Under the pieces are notes generated by a model that ran no database searches, was not told where the DNA came from, and was given only the letters and a program-made list of their open reading frames with translations. DNA of 64,000 nucleotides from the NCBI GenBank assembly GCA_947650365.1, contig OX393552.1:52583428-52647427 (forward strand), in the 5' to 3' direction. This document shows, piece by piece, positions 33,184 to 44,362 of the stretch. The position numbers and the translations under genes are program-made. The stretch comes from Chamaelirium japonicum. Taxonomy: Eukaryota > Streptophyta > Magnoliopsida > Liliales > Melanthiaceae. Position 1 is the first letter of the stretch, and each line of letters begins with the position of its first letter.

Positions 33184-33517
33184 TATTCCACCAAACTTTC
33201 CTTTTTAGCAAAAATTTTAGTGTCTGATTTTGTATAAAAACTGGAATACATTTTGGTTATTTCGGATTTTGATTTTTTTTTAATATATTTTTATTAGATC
33301 CAAATGGGGGGGGGGGGGTATTTGCTTATTTACATAAAATAACTTAAAGTAAATAGAAAACATAAAGTTCATTTACTTAAATATTTTTTTATATAAATAT
33401 GGTTGTCAAACTTTCTTGCTGAAATACACATTATCCTAAACCCAATCCTGTTTTTACTGAGTTCTGAAACCCTAAACCTGGTTGGTTCGTCTGAAATCGA
33501 TTGGCTTTGGCCGAAAC
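33184..33517. other. AT-rich intron sequence with poly-G run
   Basis: No gene is seen. A run of 13 G lies near 33307-33319, followed by AT-rich sequence. Confidence 0.5.
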
Positions 33518-34084
33518 TCAAAACCCTTCTTTTACCCTCTTCATGACATCCACATTAGGCTCTCGGTAGTCGTTCTCTCCCGAAGTATTCTTCTTCCTAC
33601 TCATCAATACTCCGATCATCCCAATGGGGTGCACGTTGCCCATGGTCATGCACTCGTTCTTGTGGCCTCGCATTTGGCTAGAGTGCCTCAGTGCGAAATT
33701 GGCGCGAATAAGTTTATTTCTCACTGGTCCTTGCTTCATCCCTCGAGCATTGTTCTCGGGGTTCGCATTGTTATTGTTGCCATTACTCGCATTTTTGTCA
33801 TTATTTGTGTTGTCCGCATTGTTCCCATTGTTTCCATTATTCACGTTGTTCGCATTGTTTCCATTGTTCCCATTGTTTCCTCCAGCTGGAGGAGTTGGAT
33901 CATTGGGTGCTTCCACATTTTCAGTATGTAGATCCTCTTCTTGACCCTCTTCTATTTGACCCATCCTAAGGTTGGTACTCTCAAGTTCGTATTCTAGGGC
34001 CTGTTGTTGAAGTTTTAGTAACATTTCATCCCTCTGCATATTGATAGGGTGTCCTCTATATGGTTGTCTGGTGTAGGTAGGCAT
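33518..34084 (-). pseudogene. Gag N-terminal fragment with Asn-rich tract, reversed LTR element
   Basis: The minus-strand frame of 188 codons starts with an ATG at 34084, 17 bases from the primer site of the adjacent LTR. That position fits the start of a retrotransposon gag. Residues about 70-108 are an Asn/Gly/Ala-rich tract (NNGNNGNNANNVNN type) from a trinucleotide-like repeat. There is no capsid core and the frame ends at 33518, so the element is truncated here. The function call rests on position next to the LTR, not on a domain match. Confidence 0.6.
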
Positions 34085-34101
34085 AGATTCTAAACTTTGA
34101 G

Positions 34102-34113
34102 GCTCTGATACTA
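34102..34113 (-). other. Primer binding site (Met-tRNA type, one mismatch)
   Basis: GCTCTGATACTA on the plus strand is the reverse complement of the plant Met-tRNA primer site with one change. It sits four bases from the LTR start at 34117. Confidence 0.75.
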
Positions 34114-34116
34114 GTC

Positions 34117-35510
34117 TGATGCAGGACGATTCTATGAGAGGGTTCTAACGCAACCTAAATGATGTACGATACGATGATGATGATGATGATGCAATGTTTA
34201 ATGTGGCTCCAAAGATCTAACCTATGGAAACTAAATGATCCTAAATCTTTAGGTCATTAACTCTATTTAAGATAATGCAACCATATGCAATGCCTAAGAT
34301 GAAAGCTGAAATCTTTAGAAAATTAACAAAGACAATTAGACTATTTATCACAGATATTTTTGTGGATTACTAGCTTCACTTAGGAATAAGTAGAAATTAA
34401 GAACAACTTAATAGCAATTTAAATGTTGATCAATTAAAGTTTTGAACATGGTTACTTCAAGGCCTCAGTCACAATCGTGCCAAGCATGGGAAACACAACA
34501 TGATACGAGTTCTTGATCTAATATTCAACTTGAGCCTATTGAATTCTATATGGATACAATTATGATGATGCGGGAAGGTTTGGCACGGTAGCAAAGGCCA
34601 AGGACTTAGGTTTCAAAAGATTCAGTGAAGTACTGAATTTTTGGGACGGGGGGGTGGGGGGGGGGGGGTATTTTTGTCTTTTCACTGTGATTAGGTTTTC
34701 CGATCGAGAGGAGATTTTGTAAGGTATTAGGGAAGGATACTAGGAAGGATTGATCAAGGTTTGACGATGATCCGATCGTCGGATGTGAAGTTATGGTCAA
34801 AACAATGATCAGATTTGCAGAAAACAGCAAGCAGATTTCAGGGTTTTCAATGGTGTCTTGTGGTTCTAGATGAAGGAGATGGGTTTAGGAAATCAAGTTC
34901 AGTCGTAAACAACTTCCAGCACAACCAAAAAGAGATCAGAAATGAAGGTAAGCGACGACGCACTAGAAATGCGATTTCGCACGGCAAAGAGATCTTTACA
35001 CACGAACCAACAGAAAATTGCAGCGACAACAATAACTTGTTTTTATTTCAATCATCAAAAGCTATCAAAGCCCTAATACAGAAAGGTCTTTAATCTTTAT
35101 ATAGCCATAAAGAGATAGAGACAGAGATAAATGAGAGAGAGAGAGATAAGAAAGAGAGAGGAGATCGCGTCCCAAAGTGGGACATTTCGTCCAACCCGTG
35201 GGTGGGGCCGGTGTGTGATGCCCATGCCATTCCTACTGCCAACAAAGGAGAGAGTCATGTACTCTCTTTCTTTCCAATATTTCCTCTTTAACCCCTTCTG
35301 CGAAACGATCATAAAATGGATATAAGCCAATTACAAGTATCTGCGGGTCCGAAACTAAAACCTGAATACGAGTCCGAATAAATAAAATAAGGACAGTTCG
35401 CTAGCTAAATCAACTGCTCGGCATCTACTGGAAGTATCATATCTCAGATCTGACATTGTCTTCTATAATATGTCTTCATCCAACGCTCCTCGGGCCTCTG
35501 ATCCGCGTCA
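34117..35510 (-). repeat. 5' LTR of truncated reversed element (1394 bp)
   Basis: It begins TGATGCAGGACGATTC next to the primer site and appears to end GATCCGCGTCA. A (GAT)n run lies at about 34175-34190, a G-run near 34650-34668, and a reverse-strand CTATATAAAG promoter-like box near 35095-35105. No TSD can be checked because the other end is missing. Confidence 0.7.
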
Positions 35511-35749
35511 TCTAGTTTCCAAATAAGTTTTGTAACTTTCAGGAAAAGTTAGATGCTTAAGTTATAATTATGATTTATCTATTATGAACCATTGTTTCTC
35601 AGAATATAGATTATCAATTGAAACTACCTAAGAGGTGTTGGTTTGTCAGGATTATTTGCATTGATATCATATGTTGGAAACTAGATTGCCACTACCATCA
35701 TATGATTTTCCTACTCTTATACGTGCATTGTTTCAATTATATTGACCAG

Positions 35750-36456
35750 GTTTTAGTGATTGGCTATTTTTGTGAATCACACAAACATCTAGAAGGATCA
35801 AACATCTACTGTGTCTTTGGTGAAATATGTGTTGCTGCAGAAATAGTTCAAGCTGGCGTCTATCGATGTACAGCATTGCCACAAACACCTGGCTTGGTGA
35901 ATCTTTATTTGACTTTGGATGGTCATACTCCCATTAGTCAGGTTTTAAGTTTTGACTATCGCTCTGTTTCAAGGGTTGAGTTGAATCATGGGTCACTGGA
36001 AGGCGGCAATAAGTTTAAGTCGAAAGATTTTCAGGTGCAAATAAGGGTTGCTCATTTACTCTTCTCTACAACCAACAATATTTCCATTATATCCAGCAGG
36101 CAAACAAAATTCCAGAAGGAAGCAAAAAGATTTGCATCACTCACCTCTCCCTCGTTGGAAAAAGATTGGATTTCTCTACTTCAATCAAGCAGTAATAATG
36201 ATATTTCATACAAATCAACAAGTCATGACTTGTTCGAGCTGGTTTTGAAAAATAAGCTACAAGAATGGCTTTTGGAAAAAGTAGCTGATGGATGTAAAAC
36301 AACGGCTCATGACAGTCAAGGTCAAGGAGTCATCCATCTGTGTGCTATACTGGATTATGCATGGGCAGTTCGTATGTTTTCATTCTCTGGCATGTCATTG
36401 GATTTTAGAGATGCTTTTGGTTGGACGGCACTACATTGGGCTGCATATTGTGGGAG
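35750..36456 (+). CDS. CAMTA exon: TIG domain and first ankyrin repeats
   Basis: This exon encodes 235 codons plus two bases. Residues 1-70 complete the TIG domain: VLVIGYF, then GVYRCTALP, then PGLVNLYLTLDG, ending near the SFDYRS strand. A linker follows, then the stretch FELVLKNKLQEWLLEKVADG that precedes the ankyrin repeats in CAMTAs. The first ankyrin repeats come next (GVIHLCAILDYAW and GWTALHWAAYCGR). The exon ends inside the Arg codon with donor gtatgt, so one ankyrin repeat is split by the next intron. TIG contributes to dimerisation and ankyrin repeats to protein contacts in this family. I see no stop or frameshift. Confidence 0.95.
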
Positions 36457-37499
36457 GTATGTTTTCTTCTATCACAAAGTATAACTTAAAAGTAGTCTGA
36501 ACATTAGATCATATTACCCATCTTGCTTTCTCTTTGTAATCAAAATTATTGAATACCTTTCCTAATGCATTTTTTTAAGATTTTGAAGGTATTATTTACC
36601 TAATCTCCCGAAATAGTGATTTAGTACCATTTTTGTATATTATATTTTTTATACCAGATCTCATGACATATAGCAACCTTATCCTAATTCAAGAAATTCT
36701 CATCTATCCTCAGTAAAGGTGTATATCAGTTATTTTTATTGCAGGTTGACCTGAACTGATTCCTATTATATTATTTAATAGGTCAATCTGCTGTGATGTG
36801 AAAGGGATATATGAAACTCATAGCTAGTTTGTTCTGTTGCTAAAAGTCAGGAGTTGATGTATGATGGTTACAAATATGTACATCTAGTCTGAGGAGACTA
36901 TGTTCCTACTTCCGAGCCCCCAGATGGATTCCACGATTAACAATGTTCAAACGGCATTAATATCATGATGAAATTGCTTCTCGCTCAGTCAACTTCATAC
37001 ATCATTCCACAAGTCCATTGCATTCCAAGATATAGTATTTAACAGATTTCCAGGCTCCCTTCCCTCCTTTTCCTGTCACTAGCCATACTTGAACTTGTAA
37101 TATAAGCATATTAGTTCATGCCTGCCTTTGCACACTCGATTTTGTGGTGTTCTAAAGAAGTAGTATGCAAAACATAAACCCTCTTCCCAGCCGTCTAGTA
37201 TCAGGCCTAGTACCTTCCAATTGGTCACCAAGAGTGTCTTTTCTCATGGATCCCCTTGCCACTCCCATATGAAGTGTTTTGAGCTAGATTCAGATGATTC
37301 GGATGCATAGACCAGTTTTCCTAAGTTCAAATCACCGACCAAATTTAGAATATAAACTTCAAATAATGGATGGTCGAAACAGTACAAATGCATTAGAGCA
37401 TTGGCTAAAAATATATACATATGCATAGAGCGTGCTGTAGACTATATGGTGAGAATACATCTGTTAAACAAGATGTATGTACTTTGCATATGGTTAGGT

Positions 37500-37977
37500 T
37501 ACTATATAGTTTCCATGTATGAGCCTCACATTGATTCCTCACTTGTATACTTATTAGGATTTGCCCCCTTCTAATGAGAAAACTTTCTTTCTCAAGTCAT
37601 GCTCTCCTCTCCTTGCTTCATCACTAACATTGTATCAGAGCCGGTTTCGGCTCCTTGGCATTTCCCCCAACTCTGGCTTCTCCAACGTGTCTTCGACGGT
37701 CCTCCTCTACACTGACTCTTCGGCACGTCACTGTTGTTTCCCCCTCCGGTATTCCCCCACCTCCCCGCGGTCTCTACCAGATCCTGCTGCCAACCTTACT
37801 CTGATAGCCCCCCCTCTCCCTCCTTCCCGCAGCATCCCTCCATCAAGATCACTTTCTCTAGTCGTGACCTCTGGGTCACATCACTGGGGAACGAATCTTG
37901 CTCCGGGTGCCTCTCTCACCTCCTTTGACGTCACTAGTGGTGCCATTGATGGCCGCGAGTCTACCGCCACTACCAAC
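37500..37977 (+). mobile_element. Copia-type fragment: LTR end, primer site, leader
   Basis: TGTATCAGAGCC at about 37631-37642 is a decayed Met-tRNA primer site. The T/C-rich stretch before it looks like an LTR end. What follows is a Ser/Pro-rich open frame (37561-37980) that I regard as leader, not a gene. The segment ends at the insertion point of the solo LTR and continues at 39306. Confidence 0.65.
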
Positions 37978-39305
37978 TGATGCAGGCACCAATAAGGCGC
38001 ACTACAATCCTGAACCCTTTTAGGGTTTTCTTCGGTCAATGACTAGGGTTTATTTATCAATATAGCGCAGTAAGCCTCAAAAGGACAGCAAACAAAGTTA
38101 TCTTACGCAGTTCTAAAATTCTATGCCGTCGACATTAAGCAGGATTAAGATTTAAACAATAGAAACACAGGATTATCACAAAACAGATTTCAGCATATAA
38201 CAGGATTAATTCGCAGCAGTAAATATTGCAATAAAACAGTAGGCTTGCATCAGATTTTCATAAAGAAAAGGGCTACGGATGCTTGCTAGGGTTACCGACA
38301 GACGATAGATAGCGAATCTAATAAATAGGCACAATTATGGCTTCAACTAGCGATGAAAAGGATGATGACGGCTGCGATGCGGAGCGGAGGCAATGGAAAC
38401 TAATGAAAACGAAGCGGATGCGATGGGAAAATAAAGGAAAAGGAAAGATACTGCCTGGGTTTCCCGCCGTGGGTCGATTGCGAGGATACGCCGATGATCC
38501 CGCACACGGAGCAAGGCCGGACGTCGGGAGAAGCCGGAACCTTCGGAAAATCAGCACCAAGGCCTTCACGAGGCGAAGTCGTGGAAGCGGCGAGGATCGG
38601 GGACACGAGTCTCGCCCGGAAGCACTCACGAAGAGGCACAAATTTCAGCAATTCTTCAAAATCTCAAATCTCCTTCAATCTTCCCCTTTTTGTAGAACTA
38701 GGGTTTCTTTTTGGATGGCCAAGATCAAAGGGAAATCAAGGGGGAATAGTGGGGATGCAATGGGCCAAAAAAGGAAAGGAAAAGAGAGAGAAATAAGGGG
38801 AAAAGAGAGAGAGAAGTTAGGGGACGGAATAGGGGGCGGATTGGCTCGGTTTCCGCGCGGGCAAGGGACGGAAAAGCCCTAATTGAAGCCCACATAGCCC
38901 TAATTGAAGCCCAATTGATGCCACATCATCAAATTTAAGTTATTTTGCTATCTAACCGTCGGTTTCGAGACATAATCTCGTCCGTCGGTACCCCGCAAAC
39001 ACACGCACCCATAATTTTATTAATAACATGCTGAAACTCACCCGAGAAGACCCGGATTCAATCCGAAAAGCCCTCGGATGAGATCATGGACATCCCCCAT
39101 GAACTGGGCAAGAACAGAAATAAAACTAAATGCTGAAATAAGGCCAAAAACAGGAAAAAATGGCCAAAAACTGAAATAAACGACTAACAAGCCCCAAACG
39201 GCTAATGTCACCCAAACATAAAATAAAAACGACAGTAAATAAATGTCTCCGACGATAAACGGAAGATGCGGCGATAATCTGAAGGTGCTGATCAGGTCTT
39301 CATCA
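37978..39305 (-). repeat. Solo gypsy LTR (1328 bp), reversed, TSD CCAAC
   Basis: It is the reverse complement of the LTR family at 2780-4209: it begins TGATGCAGGCACCAATAAGG and ends GTGCTGATCAGGTCTTCATCA-like sequence at 39305. CCAAC is duplicated at 37973-37977 and 39306-39310. No internal sequence remains. It sits inside a copia fragment. Confidence 0.95.
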
Positions 39306-40190
39306 CCAACTCCCCTCCCCCCCCCCCTCTCCTTCCCGACCCCCCTCCCTTCTTATCAATCCCGCAATGCCGATCCAACAGCCCCCTCCCTCCTTTCCAA
39401 TCCCACCAAAATCCCCATTTCTCTTAGCACCCGCCAGCCTTCCCACTTGTTTATCATCTCTCTGATCTCTCCTCCTCTGAAGATCGTCACCTTATAGCTC
39501 GCCTCGGCTAGTAACTGGCTGGACTAGTCGCTCATTGTCGATGTCGCTTTCTCCAATCGTGACCTCTAGGGTCACATTAATGGCACAAATACCGATCCGG
39601 GTGTCTTCCCGCCTCCTCTGACGTCACCAGTGGTGCCACTGATGACCGCGAGTCCACCGCCATTGTCACTGATGCTACTGTCATGTGGCATCGCCACGAT
39701 CGGCCATCCGGGCCTATCTTCTGGACTCCATTGCACGTCCTTTCATTACTCACATCGGCCACATGCCTACGGGGCATGCGATGTGGGAGAATCTCCTAGA
39801 CCGGTTCCTTCTGTGCGGCGATGAGCGCTGGTATCAATTGATTTGTGATTCTCAGTCAACTCGCTTGGGTGAGCGCTCGATTCAGGACGTCTTCAGCCTG
39901 ATGAGCGCCTACTGGCATTAGTTGAATTCCCTGATCCCCGAACGGTGTGGTTGCCCGTGCTCCAAAGAGTTCCAACGCTACCTCGATGAGGGCCACCTCT
40001 ACTAGTTCTTGGCCACTGTCCGTCTCGAGTTTGTGATCATTGTCACTCAGTTCTTTTAACAGTGAGTCATTACCTCACTTGAAAGATGCCCTAATCGCCC
40101 TGGTCAACGAGGAGACCTACCTGCACACTCGGGTGGCTCACCCTACTCTCTACTCTCTAGGACCCGACAGTGCCTTCGCTACGCAAGGTT
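39306..40190 (+). pseudogene. Copia gag remnant
   Basis: From about 39690 the sequence encodes AIRAYLLDSIARPF, then TGHAMWENLLDRFL, then SIQDVFSLMSAYWH, the pattern of plant Ty1-copia gag (UBN2-like). Stops and frame changes follow, then PHLKDALIALVNEETYLHTR near 40075-40130. A block near 39560-39665 (GTGACCTC..GGTCACAT through GACGTCAC.AGTGGTGCCA) repeats 37861-37972, so the fragment carried an internal duplication. Confidence 0.7.
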
Positions 40191-40753
40191 GGAAGAGAAT
40201 TAGCCAAATAAACCAAATTGCCTACAAGTTGTTGATACTTGGTTGGATCCTGCAAGGACTTGATATTAGTGGATGGAGCTTCTAACTGGGCTACGTATGT
40301 TTGCCAGCAGTACGAGTTTTGCTAAGGAAGGGCTAATAAGTCAAATTAAAGATTTGGCTTACCACATGAACCGATAGGTGATGTTGTCAGTCAAACTAGA
40401 CTGCCTACAAGTTTTTGGTAAACTTGGTACCCATTAGGGTCTTGCACTGGCTTATTGTCGGTGGGACGGAGGTTCTGCTTAAGCTACATATGTGTGCCAA
40501 CAATACGAATTTTGATAAGGAAGGTCCAAAGAGTCTCAAGGTCGATATTTGTTGCATCATCAAGTACCCTCGACCTGAAGGCCTAGCCAGGTTCTTCATC
40601 TCAGATTGTCATTGAAGCTGCTTAGCAAGAAAGGAAGGCAAGTGATTATGATTATGCTATTATCATCGCCAATGATGATAACATTGAAATGTAAATATTG
40701 TGATGCATTAACACATGTGGCAAGTGACATAGCATAATCACTAAAGCTCTGTT

Positions 40754-40936
40754 TTAAACTAGCTTCAAGAACGGCATGGGCAAGTACTCAAAACACGCAC
40801 AAGGTGCATAATTGAGTCCGTAGAGAGCACGATGAAGGTGGCAACAAGCTTGATCATCATGAAGAAAGGTTTTTTTCAAGTTTCTGTGGTTGAGTCTATC
40901 ATTGAATTGCAACAATAACAATGAGGTTTCAAACAA
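40754..40936 (-). pseudogene. Copia reverse transcriptase scrap, reversed
   Basis: The minus-strand frame includes HLHRALYGLNYAPCACFEYL, a decayed form of the conserved copia RT block around LYGLKQAPRAWF. About 60 codons, no flanking domains. Confidence 0.7.
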
Positions 40937-41762
40937 TCATCTTGTCCATCATGGAAAATATCTCATTAAGTCAATACATGATCATGAGTAACTAGTAAGT
41001 GTAAACGCACAAGACACACCTTAAGATACTCGACAAAGTTGGAGCGGGTCTTCCCCTTGTAATCCACCTACAGTTGTATGGAAATTGCCTGGCAGACTGT
41101 GTGCATGCCAGGTCATATCCATTACTCTCACGATCTTTCCCTTTGCACTCCCATGTGGTGACTAAGCACTACTTTCACAAACTGGCAAGCATATGTGTGC
41201 ATCGATTTGCCTTGGCACCTTCAATTGCTTGTGTGTGACAAGCAAATGCACCAGCAACTTGGTCCACTCCAAATGTTACCTGGCTCGCCCATACAATAGA
41301 CGCACGCGACCAATGCATGGCAAAGTAATGATCGTGCCGAATACCTCTAGGCACGTCTAAGAAGTCCCTAGTGCACAGTCAATGCACACTTGGGCTCGCT
41401 CTTGCATGCATAAGCATGCCTTTTTTGCGTATGGGCCCAGTCTTAGTTTCGCCTTTGCATACCTTGAACAATCCAGACATAATACATAAGCAAGATTAGG
41501 CATGCTTTGGACTGATTCGAGTCGACCATGGTTAATCACTTATTTTCATTAAGTAAAATTACATATGATTTTCTGTAAATAAAAACAATATTTGCTATGC
41601 AAACTCATGATATCATGACGTCAAATATGTGGTTGCAGGCATAGCCCATAACTTTTGTTGTATGTGATTTGTTCCCAATTGAGACTATAGCTATAGATTT
41701 AACAGTAAAATACTAAATCATAGATAAAACATAGTTTTGGATTTCTAGCAAAATCTGGAATT

Positions 41763-41766
<4 letters not shown>

Positions 41767-41840
<74 letters not shown>
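41767..41840. repeat. (TA)n microsatellite, left of hairpin element
   Basis: About 37 uninterrupted TA units directly abut the hairpin element. Confidence 0.95.
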
Positions 41841-41843
<3 letters not shown>

Positions 41844-42212
41844 CAGGGATACTCTTACTAATGAAATCTTACTAATGGAAGTTACAAATCGCCTTTTACC
41901 TAACCTAGAGGTTTCAGAATTTGATGAAACTTGGTGGGGATGTTCTCTATGGCAAGTTGATCATCCTCACCAAAAATCAACAAATTCTATAACCTCTAGG
42001 GGCATCAAATGTTAGAAGCTTTATCGACTGTTTATTTTAACTGTTAATTTGAATATCATATTTGATGCCCTTAGAGGTTATAGAATTTGATGATTTTTGG
42101 TGAGGATGATCAACTTGCCATAGAGAGCATCCCCACCAAATTTCATCAAATTCTGAAACCTCTAGGTTAGGTAAAAGGTGATTTGTAACTTCATTAGTAA
42201 GAGTATCCGTCC

Positions 42213-42214
<2 letters not shown>
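41841..42214. mobile_element. Hairpin MITE inside (TA)n tract (Micron-like)
   Basis: Two inverted arms of roughly 160 bp (41841-42010 and 42058-42214) are more than 90% complementary by eye and separated by a 45-bp spacer. The outer ends are GGGCAGGGATACTCTTACTA and TAGTAAGAGTATCCGTCCCC. Long (TA)n runs lie on both sides. This matches the described behaviour of Micron-type elements that sit in TA microsatellites; family membership is inference. The left arm has a short extra duplication (TTACTAATG). Confidence 0.85.

Positions 42215-42272
<58 letters not shown>
42215..42272. repeat. (TA)n microsatellite, right of hairpin element
   Basis: About 28 TA units, then imperfect AGATATATAGA sequence. 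Confidence 0.93.
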
Positions 42273-42273
<1 letters not shown>

Positions 42274-43029
42274 TATATAGACATAGATATATGTCACTTG
42301 GTGTTGCAGAGGCATAAGCATTGAAACAAAAGTTTTTCATGGATCATGTTTATGCTAGTTAGGTTAACCCACGAACTCATTAGGTCTAGCATGGTTCCAT
42401 CAGAAATGCATAAATACAAGGGTTTTGGGCATGTTACATGAATTAGAAAATATCTCGAAAAATAAATGTTTTATAAACAAATGCTCAAAGAAAACATTTT
42501 GTTACGATTGAACAATAAGGAGTTGTCCATATGGAGATCGAGGATCATGGAACAGAAAATGTCTATAAGCCCTAACTAGTTGATCAAGCAAGACCAACTC
42601 TCTCTCTCTAAACTGTACTTGCAAGGTTAGTTTCCTTGTATTCATAGTAGCCGGCCTCCTAAGTGTCAAGTAAGAGAAACGGAGGGCTACAATAAGTTCC
42701 ATCACAACGTTCATCAATTTAGTACTTGTTCTGCAAGTCACATCCAAAAATTTTGGGTGTGTATTAGATTCCTTTGGTCGCAACTTACATACTGTGAAAC
42801 CCTCGACGGATAAACAACTTCAGATATAGTTCCTTGGAGAGCGTAAGTTGACAAATAGGCCCCTCCATGCACAGGCATTGTTGCAGTTTAGTCTTTCCAT
42901 CTCATCGGAATTATGTTTCATTTTAGCTCTTTGGATTATAATTTTTGCCATGTTGATGAACACAATCCCCTAAACCAAATTTTGTTATCTACTGTCTTTT
43001 TCTAAACTTTTTCCTAGTCCAAGGTTCCA

Positions 43030-43260
43030 GGTTGCTCCCTAGTTGCATGAACAACCAACAAGGTCGGTATGCCTACTCGCCAAATGGTAGGTTTCTTTGC
43101 ATGCTCCTCTCTTGCCAAGTTGCCTTGTTCGTTTTTGGCACCAATCTTATTGACTTGACATCAGGTTGTCAGCTGGTTGGAAAATTCTTGTCAATCTTCT
43201 AGTCGACCCCATTGTGATGAGGTATGACATGGATGATGATAATGATGATAACAACGATGA
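43030..43260 (+). repeat. Dispersed repeat with (GAT)n tail, copy B
   Basis: It contains GCTCCTCTCTTGCCAAGTTG, CAGCTGGTTGGAAAATTCTT and TAGTCGACCCCA, then GGATGATGATAATGATGAT. The same order of blocks is in copies C (44095-44183 plus 49452-49545) and D (63265-63445). There is no coding capacity, and the class is unknown. Confidence 0.75.
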
Positions 43261-44094
43261 TAATGGCAATGATCTTTCTTATACAGACAAAGTTCCTCCA
43301 GGTAGAATAACAAACTTCGTCAAACCTATAAGCCTTTATATGTAGAACATCAAAGATCCAGAAGTTGATCAGACACTTATGAACTCAATGAGGAAACCAT
43401 TTTGAATGTCATTTTTCAAATACTTCTAAATCCCATGTAGCTTATTAGGAGTTTCAAATACAATATATTTTTTCTATGAAATTCATTTCATCTGTTTGAC
43501 TTAAAAATCACATGTGGCCTATTAGGGCACTTGTCTTTTTAACTTCTTTCCAATTGTAACTAGAAATGTATTATGTAGTGGTCCACTTCAAACTGTTCTC
43601 CCTTCAAACCTTATCCTCACATTCACTTTCTTTGTTTGTTTACTATGACAATGAAGCTCTGTAGATTCTCAAAAAAAGACAATGAAGCCCTACTAAATCT
43701 AATCAAATTCCCACAGTTATTGACCGTTGAGATCATATCAACTTGCATATCTAACCTACATTCTCTAATATGTGGTGGTTGTCTTCATCATGCTCAAATA
43801 AACTAATATATTTTTATCAAACCCTTCTTGCTTTGCTTAATATATCAACATTATATCTACTAAGCGTCTTTCCATAATTACATATTCCATGGCATATCGA
43901 ATTCCACTGGCGCAAACAGAGGGCATCGATGGTGTATTTTACAACAATACATGGTGAGCTTAACTTTGCACATCTCAATGGTCATTGAGGATGAGAGGGA
44001 TCCCATTCCGAGGTTTGAGTTTCTTTATAGTGTTGAAAACATCCCTGGTTTTTTTTGTAGTCGTTGGTTAATAAAGTACAGGCTGGTTTTTCCT

Positions 44095-44183
44095 ACCCGC
44101 CAATTGGGTTTTTAGTTTAATTGCATGCCTCTCTCTTGCCAATTTGCCTTGTCCAGGTTTTTGAGTCTTAGAGGGTTGATGTC
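44095..44183 (+). repeat. Dispersed repeat, copy C, left half (split by copia element)
   Basis: GCATGCCTCTCTCTTGCCAA and GGGTTGATGTC match copies B and D. The repeat resumes at 49452 after the copia element. Confidence 0.75.
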
Positions 44184-44350
44184 TGTTAGAGTGTGTAAAT
44201 ACTTATTTAGGCCTTTTAGTCTTGTTTGGGTATGCTCACCCTTTGGTGACCCCATCCTTTGTATAGACTTATATAGAGCCATTGCCCAAATGAGTAAATT
44301 AATGCTTTACTCCCAAAACCTATTTCTCTTTTTTCCTTTTTTGTCTATCA
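44184..44350 (+). repeat. Copia 5' LTR (167 bp)
   Basis: TGTTAGAGTGTGTAAATACT to TTTTGTCTATCA. A TATA-like CTTATATAGAG lies near 44269-44279. It is short, as in several plant copia lineages. Confidence 0.95.
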
Positions 44351-44362
44351 TGGTATCAGAGC
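44351..44362 (+). other. Copia primer binding site (initiator Met tRNA)
   Basis: TGGTATCAGAGC directly follows the 5' LTR with no spacer, a perfect match to the plant Met-tRNA 3' end complement. Confidence 0.95.

Larger units (their letters stand above)
9143..35749 (+). other. CAMTA intron, 26.6 kb, TE-filled
   Basis: This phase-0 intron splits the TIG domain. About four fifths of it is recognisable transposable element: a hAT-type element, a short LTR element, gag fragments, a 15-kb nested LTR element and a reversed gag/LTR fragment. The acceptor is attgaccag at 35741-35749. The stretches 9991-10580, 12600-12997, 17790-18157 and 33184-33517 are AT-rich and hold nothing I recognise. Confidence 0.85.

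Noticed and set aside
33307..33319. Poly-G runs here and near 34650 as possible assembly joins
   Set aside because: Possible artefact of homopolymers, but flanking sequence is continuous with element structure and nothing else suggests a join.
37561..37980. 139-codon Ser/Pro-rich frame
   Set aside because: It begins before and runs through a decayed primer site and ends at a solo LTR insertion point, so it is retrotransposon leader, not a gene.
42037..42321. Open frame of alternating Tyr/Ile/Val
   Set aside because: It is a translation of the (TA)n microsatellite.
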